From Desulfuromonadaceae bacterium (lineage in GTDB: Bacteria > Desulfobacterota > Desulfuromonadia > Geobacterales > Pseudopelobacteraceae), in contig JAQUCQ010000248.1 in the NCBI GenBank assembly GCA_028686145.1, positions 1 through 5,315 of the forward strand: 5,315 nucleotides of DNA, read 5' to 3'. The notes beneath the pieces are model-generated. The model was not told where the DNA came from, did no database searches, and saw nothing but the letters and a program-made list of their open reading frames with translations. Position numbers and translations under genes: made by a program. Positions 1-5,315 of this stretch are shown here, piece by piece. Position 1 is the stretch's first letter, and each line of letters opens with the position of its first letter.

Positions 1-1081
1 CACATACCATAATCGACAGAAACGTCCGATAGTCCGTAAAGTTCTTTTTGCGTGATAGTATGATACCTGCCAAACTGGCAAGGATCATGAAAGTACCAAG
101 TCCAACCATCAGACGGAAGCTGAGAAAAGTTGGAGTGACCGGCGGGCGGAGTTCAACCGGGATATCTTTTAAACCTTTTATTGTGGCGTTTCCATTGTGA
201 AATGCCAGAAAACTGAGTGCGTTGGGGACACAGAGCATCTCGACCGAGTTGCATTCATGCGACACATCCGGAAACATTAACAGGTTCATACCGACACCCT
301 GTTTGGATTCCCATACTGATTCCATAGCAGCAAATTTGGCTGGTTGTGTTTTAGCAATTTCCACAGCGTGAAAATCGCCAGTCATGCCCACGAGCAGGCT
401 ACTGACAAAAGCAAAAACCGCTGCGAATTTGAACGAGCGCTTGAAAAAATCCGTTTCGTTATTGCGAAGCAGATGCCATGCAGAGACACCCATAACCAGG
501 AAACCAGCCAATGCATATCCTGACATGAGTGTGTGACCAAATTTGATCAGGCCGTAGGGATTGGTGAGGACAGCCAGAAAATCGCTCATCTCAGCCCGGC
601 CGTTGCGCAGCACGTAACCAACCGGATGCTGCATCCAGCCGTTTGCCAGCAGGATGACAAGTGCCGAAACGTTGGAAGCAATGGCGGACAACCAGATTGA
701 AAGCGCATGAACCTTTTTGGACAGTTTGTTCCACCCAAAGATCCACACACCGAGGAAAACAGATTCCAGAAAAAAAGCCACCGTGGCTTCAATAGCCAGC
801 GGTGCGCCAAAGATGTCCCCCACAAAGCGTGAGTACTCGGACCAGTTCAACCCGAACTGGAACTCCATGGTAATGCCGGTGACAACGCCCAAAGCAAAAT
901 TGATCAGGAACAATTTCCCCCAGAACTTTGTCATGCGCAACCAGGTCTCGTCGCCGGTGGTCACGTACTTCGTTTCCATCCAGGCCGTCATTATGGACAA
1001 CCCGAGCGTGAGCGGAACGAATATCCAATGAAACATACCGGTTGCTGCGAACTGCAGCTGACTCAGAGTTACTACATTCAT
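1..1081 (-). CDS. cydA: Cytochrome bd-type quinol oxidase subunit I (CydA), 3' end missing
   Basis: CydA is the quinol-oxidising, heme-carrying subunit of the inner-membrane cytochrome bd oxygen reductase, partnered by CydB. An uninterrupted frame of 360 codons runs off the left edge; E. coli CydA is about 520 residues, so roughly the last third is absent. Family hallmarks are plain: LQFAATGMFHWIFVPLTLG at 9-27 (H18 matches E. coli His19), TKFWGKLF at 51-58, TMEFQFG and GDIFGAPLAIE with E98 and E106 (E. coli Glu99 and Glu107), NGWMQHP at 147-153, and KFGHTLMSGY with H183 (E. coli His186, heme b558 ligand). The periplasmic Q-loop (about 236-318) keeps K249 and E254, matching the quinol-site Lys252 and Glu257. 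Seven membrane helices are visible. The Q-loop is the short type. The GRQPW motif and the b558 methionine ligand lie outside. The ATG at 1081 is chosen because it starts the conserved N-terminus and has a strong Shine-Dalgarno. Identification is secure. Confidence 0.97.
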   Translation of the reverse strand, partial: MNVVTLSQLQFAATGMFHWIFVPLTLGLSIMTAWMETKYVTTGDETWLRMTKFWGKLFLINFALGVVTGITMEFQFGLNWSEYSRFVGDIFGAPLAIEATVAFFLESVFLGVWIFGWNKLSKKVHALSIWLSAIASNVSALVILLANGWMQHPVGYVLRNGRAEMSDFLAVLTNPYGLIKFGHTLMSGYALAGFLVMGVSAWHLLRNNETDFFKRSFKFAAVFAFVSSLLVGMTGDFHAVEIAKTQPAKFAAMESVWESKQGVGMNLLMFPDVSHECNSVEMLCVPNALSFLAFHNGNATIKGLKDIPVELRPPVTPTFLSFRLMVGLGTFMILASLAGIILSRKKNFTDYRTFLSIMVC

Positions 1082-1088
1082 ACTTCCC

Positions 1089-1094
1089 CCTCCT
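1089..1094 (-). promoter_or_regulatory. Strong ribosome binding site of cydA
   Basis: The minus strand reads AGGAGG, a full match to the anti-Shine-Dalgarno complement, seven bases before the ATG of cydA. It settles the cydA start and suggests efficient translation, in contrast with the weak sites in front of cydD and cydC. That fits a structural subunit needed in larger amounts than its assembly transporter. Confidence 0.9.
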
Positions 1095-1139
1095 TGTGAA
1101 ATTTATTACTGCAGGCTCGTGACCTTGGTAAGTATTCAA

Positions 1140-1168
1140 ATTTTAGATCAATATTTATTTAAGTACAG
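1140..1168 (-). promoter_or_regulatory. Candidate proximal cydA promoter
   Basis: A -10-like TAAAAT (1140-1145, five of six consensus bases) sits 17 bases downstream of CTGTAC (1163-1168), a poor -35 match. A start near 1133 would give a 5' leader of about 50 bases. A good -10 with a poor -35 would suit an activator-dependent promoter, as expected for an oxygen- or redox-controlled oxidase, but no clear FNR, ArcA or CRP site was recognised. In DNA this AT-rich such matches arise easily by chance. Confidence 0.3.
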
Positions 1169-1223
1169 CCGGTAATAGTGGTTTATGAGGATTTTTTTGG
1201 TATACGTTATGATGTCTTAAAAA

Positions 1224-1264
1224 TAATTTAGAGTTTATTACACTCAGATTTGCGCTCTAAATTA
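1224..1264. repeat. Perfect 10-bp inverted repeat in the cydA leader region
   Basis: TAATTTAGAG at 1224-1233 is the exact reverse complement of CTCTAAATTA at 1255-1264, with a 21-base spacer. Centre-to-centre distance is 31 bases, close to three helical turns, which would place two half-sites on the same DNA face. On the transcribed strand the second arm is followed by five T residues, but the stem has only two G-C pairs, so an intrinsic terminator is unlikely. An operator or a weak leader hairpin is possible. An outer 8-bp inverted pair, ATGTCTTA at 1212-1219 and TAAGACAT at 1303-1310, encloses it asymmetrically. Confidence 0.5.
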
Positions 1265-1270
1265 ATGGCA

Positions 1271-1287
1271 ACAAACAACACAAACAA
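1271..1287. repeat. Short direct repeat ACAAACAA, period 9
   Basis: ACAAACAA occurs at 1271-1278 and again at 1280-1287 on the plus strand (TTGTTTGT on the transcribed strand). A nine-base period puts the copies roughly one helical turn apart, so they could be a tandem operator. Low complexity in AT-rich DNA is the simpler explanation. Confidence 0.4.
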
Positions 1288-1298
1288 GAGCTTTTTTA

Positions 1299-1327
1299 TC
1301 TCTAAGACATTTAATAACCAATGTCAA
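1299..1327 (-). promoter_or_regulatory. Candidate distal cydA promoter
   Basis: A perfect -35 TTGACA (1322-1327) is followed after 17 bases by TAGAGA (1299-1304), which matches only three of six -10 positions including the T and A at positions 1 and 2. Transcription would begin near 1292 and give a leader of about 210 bases that contains the direct and inverted repeats described here. The -35 lies about 47 bases after the cydC stop. The spacing is ideal but the -10 is weak. Confidence 0.35.
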
Positions 1328-1373
1328 CACAAATATAGTGTCACTAAAAAATAATGTGTGCATATGGAATTTA

Positions 1374-3026
1374 TCAGGCGTTTTCCAGGCGGATCACGGA
1401 GGTGCCGAGGGTAAGGCAGGCGGGACGATGGCTGACAACCAGCATGGAAGTATTCCCTGTGGAACTGATACGTTTTTTCAGACGGGAGACGACTTCATGT
1501 TCTGTTGCAGCATCCAGACCTTCGGTAGGCTCGTCCAGCAACAGTATCGGGACATTCTTGAGCAGGGCACGTGCAAGAGCAATACGGCGTGCCTCTCCAC
1601 CGGAAACAGATGAACCGTTGATACCTACGGTAGTTTCCAGACCAATAGGAAGTCCCGCTACCCATTTTTCAAGACCACTGTCTCTGAGGGCCTGCTGGAT
1701 TTGTTCATCATCTGCAGCCGCATTTCCCAGCAGAATATTATCTCGAATAGTCCCGTTAAACAGGTGAGGATGCTGCGGAACTGCTGCGATCATGCCGAGT
1801 AACGTTTCTTTTGGCACGTCACGGATTTCGACTCCTCCCACAGTGATGCTTCCCTCATAGTTGCGGAAACGGAGGAGAATTTCTATCAGGAGACTTTTAC
1901 CGACGCCGCTTGTTCCGGTCAAGACAACACTGCCGTTTGCAGGGATCGTCAAGGAAATATTTTGCACGACCGGTTCTCCCGGAAGGTACGAAGCGGAAAC
2001 GTTTTTGAAACAGATTTCATTACCTGCCGGTACAGTGCATGAAACATGATTATCTGGTACCGGTATGGGAGCATCAGCCAGCTCGAAAACACGGGCAGCC
2101 GACTCTTGAGCGGCCGGCAACAGATGCAATGCCGAAGGCAGCAGGCCGGCAGCTTCAAAAATGGAAGCAGAAAACAGCAGCAGCATCACCAGATTTGGTG
2201 GAGGTATCTGGTGGGAGGCAACCTGCATACTGCCCATCAGCAGTACCACAGCGACACCGGAACCGGCAAAAAGCGCCATTCCGCCCAGAGAAAGACCATT
2301 TATCCTTCCTAAGCGTTCCTGCTCCACAATTACCCGTGAAGACAAACCATCTACCATGGTGGCCTGGCGTTCCACCGCTCCCAACAGAATCAGCTCTTCT
2401 ACCCCTTGAAGTCCTTCAGTCACCTTGTTACGCAGTTCGGCAGCCAATACTGCGGACGTCCTGCCCGGTTCATTCGAAAGGAGGTGAACCAGCGCAGGAA
2501 GCCCTGCTCCTGCAAGGAGGAGAAACAACAGCATCACCACAGCGGAAGGGGGACTCGCCCAGACAAGAAAAACTAGTGCCGCCACAATTGAAATTATTCC
2601 CACCGCAAGCGGCGCAATGATTTTCAGGTAAAAAGTTTCCAGTGCATCAACATCTGCCCGCAACCTTCCTGCCACGTCACCGCCCGCGTAACGCTCCAGA
2701 CAGGCAGGTGCCAGAGGCACAAACCGCTTGAACAACCACACTCGCAGTTCCGAAAGAATCCTGAATGTCGCTTCGTGCGTTATCAATCTTTCAGCATAGC
2801 GCCCAACCGTCCTCAAAATAGCGAGAAACCGGATACCTGCCGACGGAAAGAAATAATTAAATGACGCTCCACTGACACCGGAAACGGCCATTGAAGCGAT
2901 AAACCAGCCGGAGAGCGCCATCAACAAAGTATTTGCAGCAATCACCACCACACCGAGCATAATCCCTGCGACCATCCAGACCCATTGTTCCCGGGATATT
3001 TTCAGGAATCGAATGATCTGGATCAT
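1374..3026 (-). CDS. cydC: Cytochrome bd assembly ABC transporter subunit CydC
   Basis: CydC is one half of the heterodimeric inner-membrane ABC exporter CydDC, required for assembly of cytochrome bd; reported cargoes are cysteine and glutathione, and in recent E. coli work heme. The protein is 550 residues, slightly shorter than the 573 of E. coli because the C-terminal tail ends soon after the H-loop strand. A six-helix membrane domain spans about 16-300. It contains LSGWFIASMAVSGVSG near 38-53, and GRYAERLITHEATFR at 75-89, whose R80 and H84 align with the reported heme-site Arg81 and His85 of E. coli CydC. The nucleotide-binding domain has Walker A GTSGVGKS (371-378), Q-loop Q418, signature VSGGE (474-478), Walker B LLLLDEP with the catalytic glutamate (494-500), D-loop TEGLD and H-loop His533. 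The ATG at 3026 overlaps the cydD stop by four bases and has GAGG seven bases upstream. CydC rather than CydD is called from the membrane-domain motifs. Confidence 0.95.
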   Translation of the reverse strand: MIQIIRFLKISREQWVWMVAGIMLGVVVIAANTLLMALSGWFIASMAVSGVSGASFNYFFPSAGIRFLAILRTVGRYAERLITHEATFRILSELRVWLFKRFVPLAPACLERYAGGDVAGRLRADVDALETFYLKIIAPLAVGIISIVAALVFLVWASPPSAVVMLLFLLLAGAGLPALVHLLSNEPGRTSAVLAAELRNKVTEGLQGVEELILLGAVERQATMVDGLSSRVIVEQERLGRINGLSLGGMALFAGSGVAVVLLMGSMQVASHQIPPPNLVMLLLFSASIFEAAGLLPSALHLLPAAQESAARVFELADAPIPVPDNHVSCTVPAGNEICFKNVSASYLPGEPVVQNISLTIPANGSVVLTGTSGVGKSLLIEILLRFRNYEGSITVGGVEIRDVPKETLLGMIAAVPQHPHLFNGTIRDNILLGNAAADDEQIQQALRDSGLEKWVAGLPIGLETTVGINGSSVSGGEARRIALARALLKNVPILLLDEPTEGLDAATEHEVVSRLKKRISSTGNTSMLVVSHRPACLTLGTSVIRLENA

Positions 3027-3037
3027 ACCGTAACCTC
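3023..3037 (-). promoter_or_regulatory. cydD/cydC ATGA overlap and cydC ribosome binding site
   Basis: The cydD stop TGA (3023-3025) and cydC start ATG (3024-3026) share the tetranucleotide ATGA, the classic arrangement for translational coupling. GAGG at 3034-3037 lies seven bases upstream of this ATG. The alternative in-frame GTG at 3041 would add MRGYG to the protein but has a weaker context. Coupling would help produce the two transporter halves in equal amounts. Confidence 0.85.
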
Positions 3038-4765
3038 GCACGGGGTAAGAAAGTCTGCCGGAGAAACAACCCGTTCGATGCGACCGGCAATCATTTCAGC
3101 CACTCTTTCAGCTCTGGAAAGGGTCTGTTCCCGATGACTTATGACCAGAATAGTACGTCCCACCGCCAATCGTTCCAAAGCCTCGCACACCAACCGCTCA
3201 TTCTCGTGATCAAGACCTGCTGTCGGTTCGTCCAACACTACCAGGGTGGCAGGGCACAAGTATGCCCTGGCAAGAGCAAGACGTTTCAATTCACCTCCGG
3301 ACAAGCCGGCACCGCGTTCTCCCAAGACTGTATCCAGACCATGAGAAAGTTTAAAAATGAATAGGTCGGCTGCAGCAGCTTCAAGTGCGCTGTTGATCTC
3401 ATTTACGTCTGCATCCGGTCGTCCGAGAAGGAGGTTTTCACGCACCGTTCCTGAAGTGAAATACGGGGATTGGGGAACCCAGGCCAGACTGGACATCCAG
3501 CTATCCGGTGCCAGCATAGTCAGATCCTGACCATTGATAAGAATGCGTCCTGACTCGGGCCTTGCCAGTCCCACCAGAAGCCGTCCCAGTGTGGACTTAC
3601 CCGCTCCACTTTCACCCACCAAAGCAGTGATGCTTCCGGCCGGCAATTCCAGATCAACACCGGCTACCCCACCCCTGTTGCAGCCATAGCGAAAAGAAAC
3701 ACCCTCAAAGAGAACAGCAGGAGGACCGGCTGATGGCATGAGAGACCCCGCAAACCCTTCCGGTAATGGCTTAACCAGGAGCGGCATTATCCGTTCTGCA
3801 GCAGCCACCCCTTGCATCCTGGCGTGATATGACAGACCAAGATTGCGGAGCGGCAGGTAGAATTCCGGCGCCATAAGCAATACAAAGAGACCTTCCTGAA
3901 GAGTAAGATATCCCCACAGAAGCCTGAAAGCGACGATTACCGCAATTACTGCTGTTCCAACGGTTGCAAAAAATTCCAGAGTGAACGCGGAGAGGAAAGC
4001 CACCCGCAAGACGGTCATGGTAGCGGTACGATACTCCTCCGAAACGTGCGCCACGGCTGCCGCTTCCTTTTTGGCAGCTCCGAAGATAATCAGATCCGGC
4101 AACCCCTGAATCAGATCAAGAAGATGCCCAGCCATCCGGGAGAGGCGCCCCCACTGGCGGCGATGAAGACGTTCTGAGCCACGGCCGATGAGAATCATAA
4201 AGAGAGGAATAAATGGTGCTGAGAAGAGTAGCACCAAACCTGAGCGCCACTCGGAGGGGATAATCACAATCAGAAACATGAGCGGCAGGATCGACGCCAC
4301 GGCAATTTGGGGGAGAAATCTGGTTACATACGGCTCCAGTTCATCAACACCCCTGGTAATGGTTTCAATTAATGGCCCGGTTTCATCTCCAGCCAGCCCG
4401 GCCGGTCCCAGAGACTGGATTTTCCGATAGAGCTTACTGCGAACCGACTGTTTTATCAGAGCTGCGGCGGCCGATGATTTTTTTTCCAGAGCATATGTGA
4501 ACAGACTTCGTCCCACAGCCAACAAAACAAGGGCTGCTGCAAACGGTATAATTTTTGAAGCACCTTCACCCTGCATAACGACATGTTGACTGGCCGAGGC
4601 CAGCAAGCTGGCCTGAGAAACTACCAGCAATCCGATTCCGGCAGCCAATCCGATGATCGAGAGCAGGTGCCAGCGGATTTTTTTCGCCTCAGCAAGCAAC
4701 CATCGCTCTGCACTATTGTCTCGTTGTGCGCTGTTGCCGGTACTTTCATCACATGGGTCTGTCAT
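3023..4765 (-). CDS. cydD: Cytochrome bd assembly ABC transporter subunit CydD
   Basis: CydD is the partner half-transporter of CydC in the inner-membrane CydDC complex needed for mature cytochrome bd. It is 580 residues (588 in E. coli). A charged cytoplasmic N-terminus of about 30 residues precedes six membrane helices, roughly 33-55, 72-92, 150-170, 176-194, 258-282 and 287-305. CydD-type motifs include RFLPQIAVASILPLMFL (149-165), APFIPLFMILIGRG (183-196), LRVAFLSAFTLEFFA (253-267) and MAPEFYLPLRNLGLSYHA (298-315). Y313 appears to align with a tyrosine (Tyr311) implicated at the E. coli heme site. The ATPase domain has Walker A GESGAGKST (384-392), Q432, signature LSGGE (488-492), Walker B LVVLDEP (508-514), D-loop TAGLD and His544. 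The canonical signature contrasts with the degenerate LSVGQ I recall for E. coli CydD. The ATG at 4765 is the only reasonable start; its Shine-Dalgarno is weak. It lies 28 bases after guaA. Confidence 0.95.
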   Translation of the reverse strand: MTDPCDESTGNSAQRDNSAERWLLAEAKKIRWHLLSIIGLAAGIGLLVVSQASLLASASQHVVMQGEGASKIIPFAAALVLLAVGRSLFTYALEKKSSAAAALIKQSVRSKLYRKIQSLGPAGLAGDETGPLIETITRGVDELEPYVTRFLPQIAVASILPLMFLIVIIPSEWRSGLVLLFSAPFIPLFMILIGRGSERLHRRQWGRLSRMAGHLLDLIQGLPDLIIFGAAKKEAAAVAHVSEEYRTATMTVLRVAFLSAFTLEFFATVGTAVIAVIVAFRLLWGYLTLQEGLFVLLMAPEFYLPLRNLGLSYHARMQGVAAAERIMPLLVKPLPEGFAGSLMPSAGPPAVLFEGVSFRYGCNRGGVAGVDLELPAGSITALVGESGAGKSTLGRLLVGLARPESGRILINGQDLTMLAPDSWMSSLAWVPQSPYFTSGTVRENLLLGRPDADVNEINSALEAAAADLFIFKLSHGLDTVLGERGAGLSGGELKRLALARAYLCPATLVVLDEPTAGLDHENERLVCEALERLAVGRTILVISHREQTLSRAERVAEMIAGRIERVVSPADFLTPCEVTV

Positions 4766-4775
4766 AGTTGCACAC

Positions 4776-4793
4776 CGTCAGCGAACGCAGACG
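4776..4793 (-). other. Imperfect hairpin filling the guaA-cydD gap
   Basis: Immediately after the guaA stop the transcript can fold CGTC/GACG, a U-U mismatch, then GC/GC closing a GUUC loop. No T-run follows, so it does not look like an intrinsic terminator and read-through from guaA into cydD is plausible. Its 3' base is next to the only, weak, Shine-Dalgarno-like GGTG (4773-4776) of cydD, so it might reduce cydD translation. The stem is short and may be coincidence. Confidence 0.3.
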
Positions 4794-5315
4794 TTATTCC
4801 CACTCAATTGTTGCCGGGGGTTTGCTGGATATATCATAAACGACCCGGTTAATACCCTTTACTTCATTGATAATACGACCACTGATGCGGGCCAGATCAG
4901 CATACGGCATCGGGTACCAGCCGGCAGTCATAAAATCTTTTGTTTCAACCGCCCGTAATGCAACGACATATTCATAGGTACGGCCATCACCCATGACTCC
5001 GACGCTTTTTACCGGCAGAAATACCGCGAAAGCCTGGCTGATTTTATCATAATGACCCGAGGCATAGAGTTCCTCGATGTATATGGCATCGGCTCGCCTC
5101 AGGATATCGCAGTACTCCTTTTTCACTTCACCGAGTATCCGCACACCGAGACCGGGGCCGGGAAAAGGGTGACGCCAGACCATCTGATGAGGCAGGCCGA
5201 GTTCTTCCCCGATTGCCCGCACCTCATCCTTGAACAACTCCCTGAGCGGCTCCAGCAATTTGAGTTTCATATAATCCGGCAAACCGCCAACATTATGATG
5301 ACTTTTGATATTATG
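4794..5315 (-). CDS. guaA: GMP synthase (glutamine-hydrolysing), C-terminal part, 5' end missing
   Basis: GuaA converts XMP, ATP and glutamine to GMP in the cytoplasm, the last step of guanine nucleotide synthesis. The visible 173 residues are the end of the ATP-pyrophosphatase region and the dimerisation domain; full-length enzymes are about 510-525 residues, so the glutaminase domain and most of the synthetase domain lie beyond the right edge. The frame is open to the last base. It begins HNIKSHHNVGGLPDYMKL and continues with EPLRELFKDEVRAIGEELGLP, RHPFPGPGLGVRILGEVKKEY and DAIYIEEL, then the near-invariant C-terminus VVYDISSKPPATIEWE. A start at the TTG near 5282 is not real, because the conserved KSHHNVGG motif lies upstream in the same frame. 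The C-terminus appears complete and there is no sign of decay. Confidence 0.97.
   Translation of the reverse strand, partial: HNIKSHHNVGGLPDYMKLKLLEPLRELFKDEVRAIGEELGLPHQMVWRHPFPGPGLGVRILGEVKKEYCDILRRADAIYIEELYASGHYDKISQAFAVFLPVKSVGVMGDGRTYEYVVALRAVETKDFMTAGWYPMPYADLARISGRIINEVKGINRVVYDISSKPPATIEWE

Larger units (their letters stand above)
1082..1373. other. AT-rich intergenic and regulatory region between cydC and cydA
   Basis: These 292 bases contain no supportable coding region on either strand. GC in 1141-1320 is about 28% by count (50 of 180 bases), against roughly half in the flanking genes. From the cydC side to cydA the region holds a TTGACA-type promoter candidate, a short direct repeat, a 10-bp inverted repeat, a TAAAAT promoter candidate and the cydA ribosome binding site. 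No GC-rich hairpin followed by a T-run was found after the cydC stop, so an intrinsic terminator for the cydDC transcript is not visible. The size and composition indicate that cydA has its own control region. Confidence 0.8.

Noticed and set aside
1094..1111. Rex-like operator starting TTGTGAA next to the cydA ribosome binding site
   Set aside because: Only the left half-site fits; the right half (TTACTG in place of TCACAA) matches three of six positions, which is too weak to call even though Rex controls cyd genes in some bacteria.
717..1139. Open frames of about 80-116 codons on both strands within the cydA 5' half
   Set aside because: They are alternative frames of cydA, whose own frame is continuous and carries all expected family motifs.
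1135..1156. FNR-like site (TTGAT followed by AATTT on the minus strand)
   Set aside because: The second half does not match ATCAA, so it falls well short of the FNR consensus.
1340..1373. Intrinsic terminator after cydC
   Set aside because: A run of six T residues is present on the transcribed strand, but only a three-base-pair stem (ATG/CAT) precedes it.
1354..1767. Open frames of 91 and 137 codons on the plus strand near the cydC 3' end
   Set aside because: Antisense to the cydC nucleotide-binding domain; no domain or plausible ribosome binding site was seen.
2039..2620. Open frame of 193 codons on the plus strand
   Set aside because: It is antisense to cydC, which has complete ABC-transporter motifs across this interval. 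The predicted protein is low-complexity, rich in P, Q and K, and resembles no family I know.
3027..3041. Upstream GTG start for cydC at 3041
   Set aside because: It would add five residues and lengthen the overlap. The ATG at 3026 has GAGG at seven bases and forms the standard ATGA overlap.
5280..5282. TTG near 5282 as the start of a short separate gene
   Set aside because: The frame continues upstream to the window edge with the conserved GuaA motif KSHHNVGG, so this is internal to guaA.
1..5315. A novel defence, mobile or otherwise undescribed system
   Set aside because: All coding space is accounted for by guaA, cydD, cydC and cydA. No transposase, integrase, repeat array, RNA gene or unknown gene was found.

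Overview
The window is one tightly ordered block, entirely on the minus strand, devoted mainly to making a cytochrome bd-type oxygen reductase. In transcription order (right to left) it holds the C-terminal third of guaA (GMP synthase, 5' end outside the window), cydD and cydC (the two halves of the heterodimeric ABC transporter CydDC needed for cytochrome bd assembly), a 292-base AT-rich intergenic region, and the first 360 codons of cydA (cytochrome bd subunit I, 3' end outside the window). cydB would be expected just beyond base 1 but cannot be seen.

guaA and cydD are 28 bases apart with no convincing terminator. cydD and cydC overlap by four bases (ATGA). These three could therefore be co-transcribed. 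cydA is separated from cydC by a region of about 28% GC, far below its coding neighbours (roughly half GC by eye). That region carries candidate promoters, a 10-bp inverted repeat, and a strong Shine-Dalgarno sequence in front of cydA. The likely picture is a constitutive or purine-linked guaA-cydDC unit followed by a separately regulated cydA(B) unit, although read-through cannot be excluded.

Functionally, CydA (with CydB) oxidises quinol and reduces oxygen to water at hemes b558, b595 and d. CydDC is required for assembly of that enzyme; it was described as a cysteine/glutathione exporter and more recently as a heme transporter in E. coli. guaA is purine housekeeping and probably only a neighbour. 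The CydA is a short Q-loop form, without the long insertion of the E. coli protein. This, with the overall protein character, would fit a Gram-negative anaerobe or microaerobe, perhaps of the Desulfuromonadales/Geobacter type. That assignment is from memory of protein style and is low confidence.

I see no mobile element, CRISPR array, RNA gene or unrecognised coding region. The window looks like ordinary respiratory and housekeeping DNA. The points worth a second look are the guaA-cydDC linkage, a cysteine pair in the CydA Q-loop, consensus ATPase motifs in both CydD and CydC, and the structured AT-rich leader of cydA.
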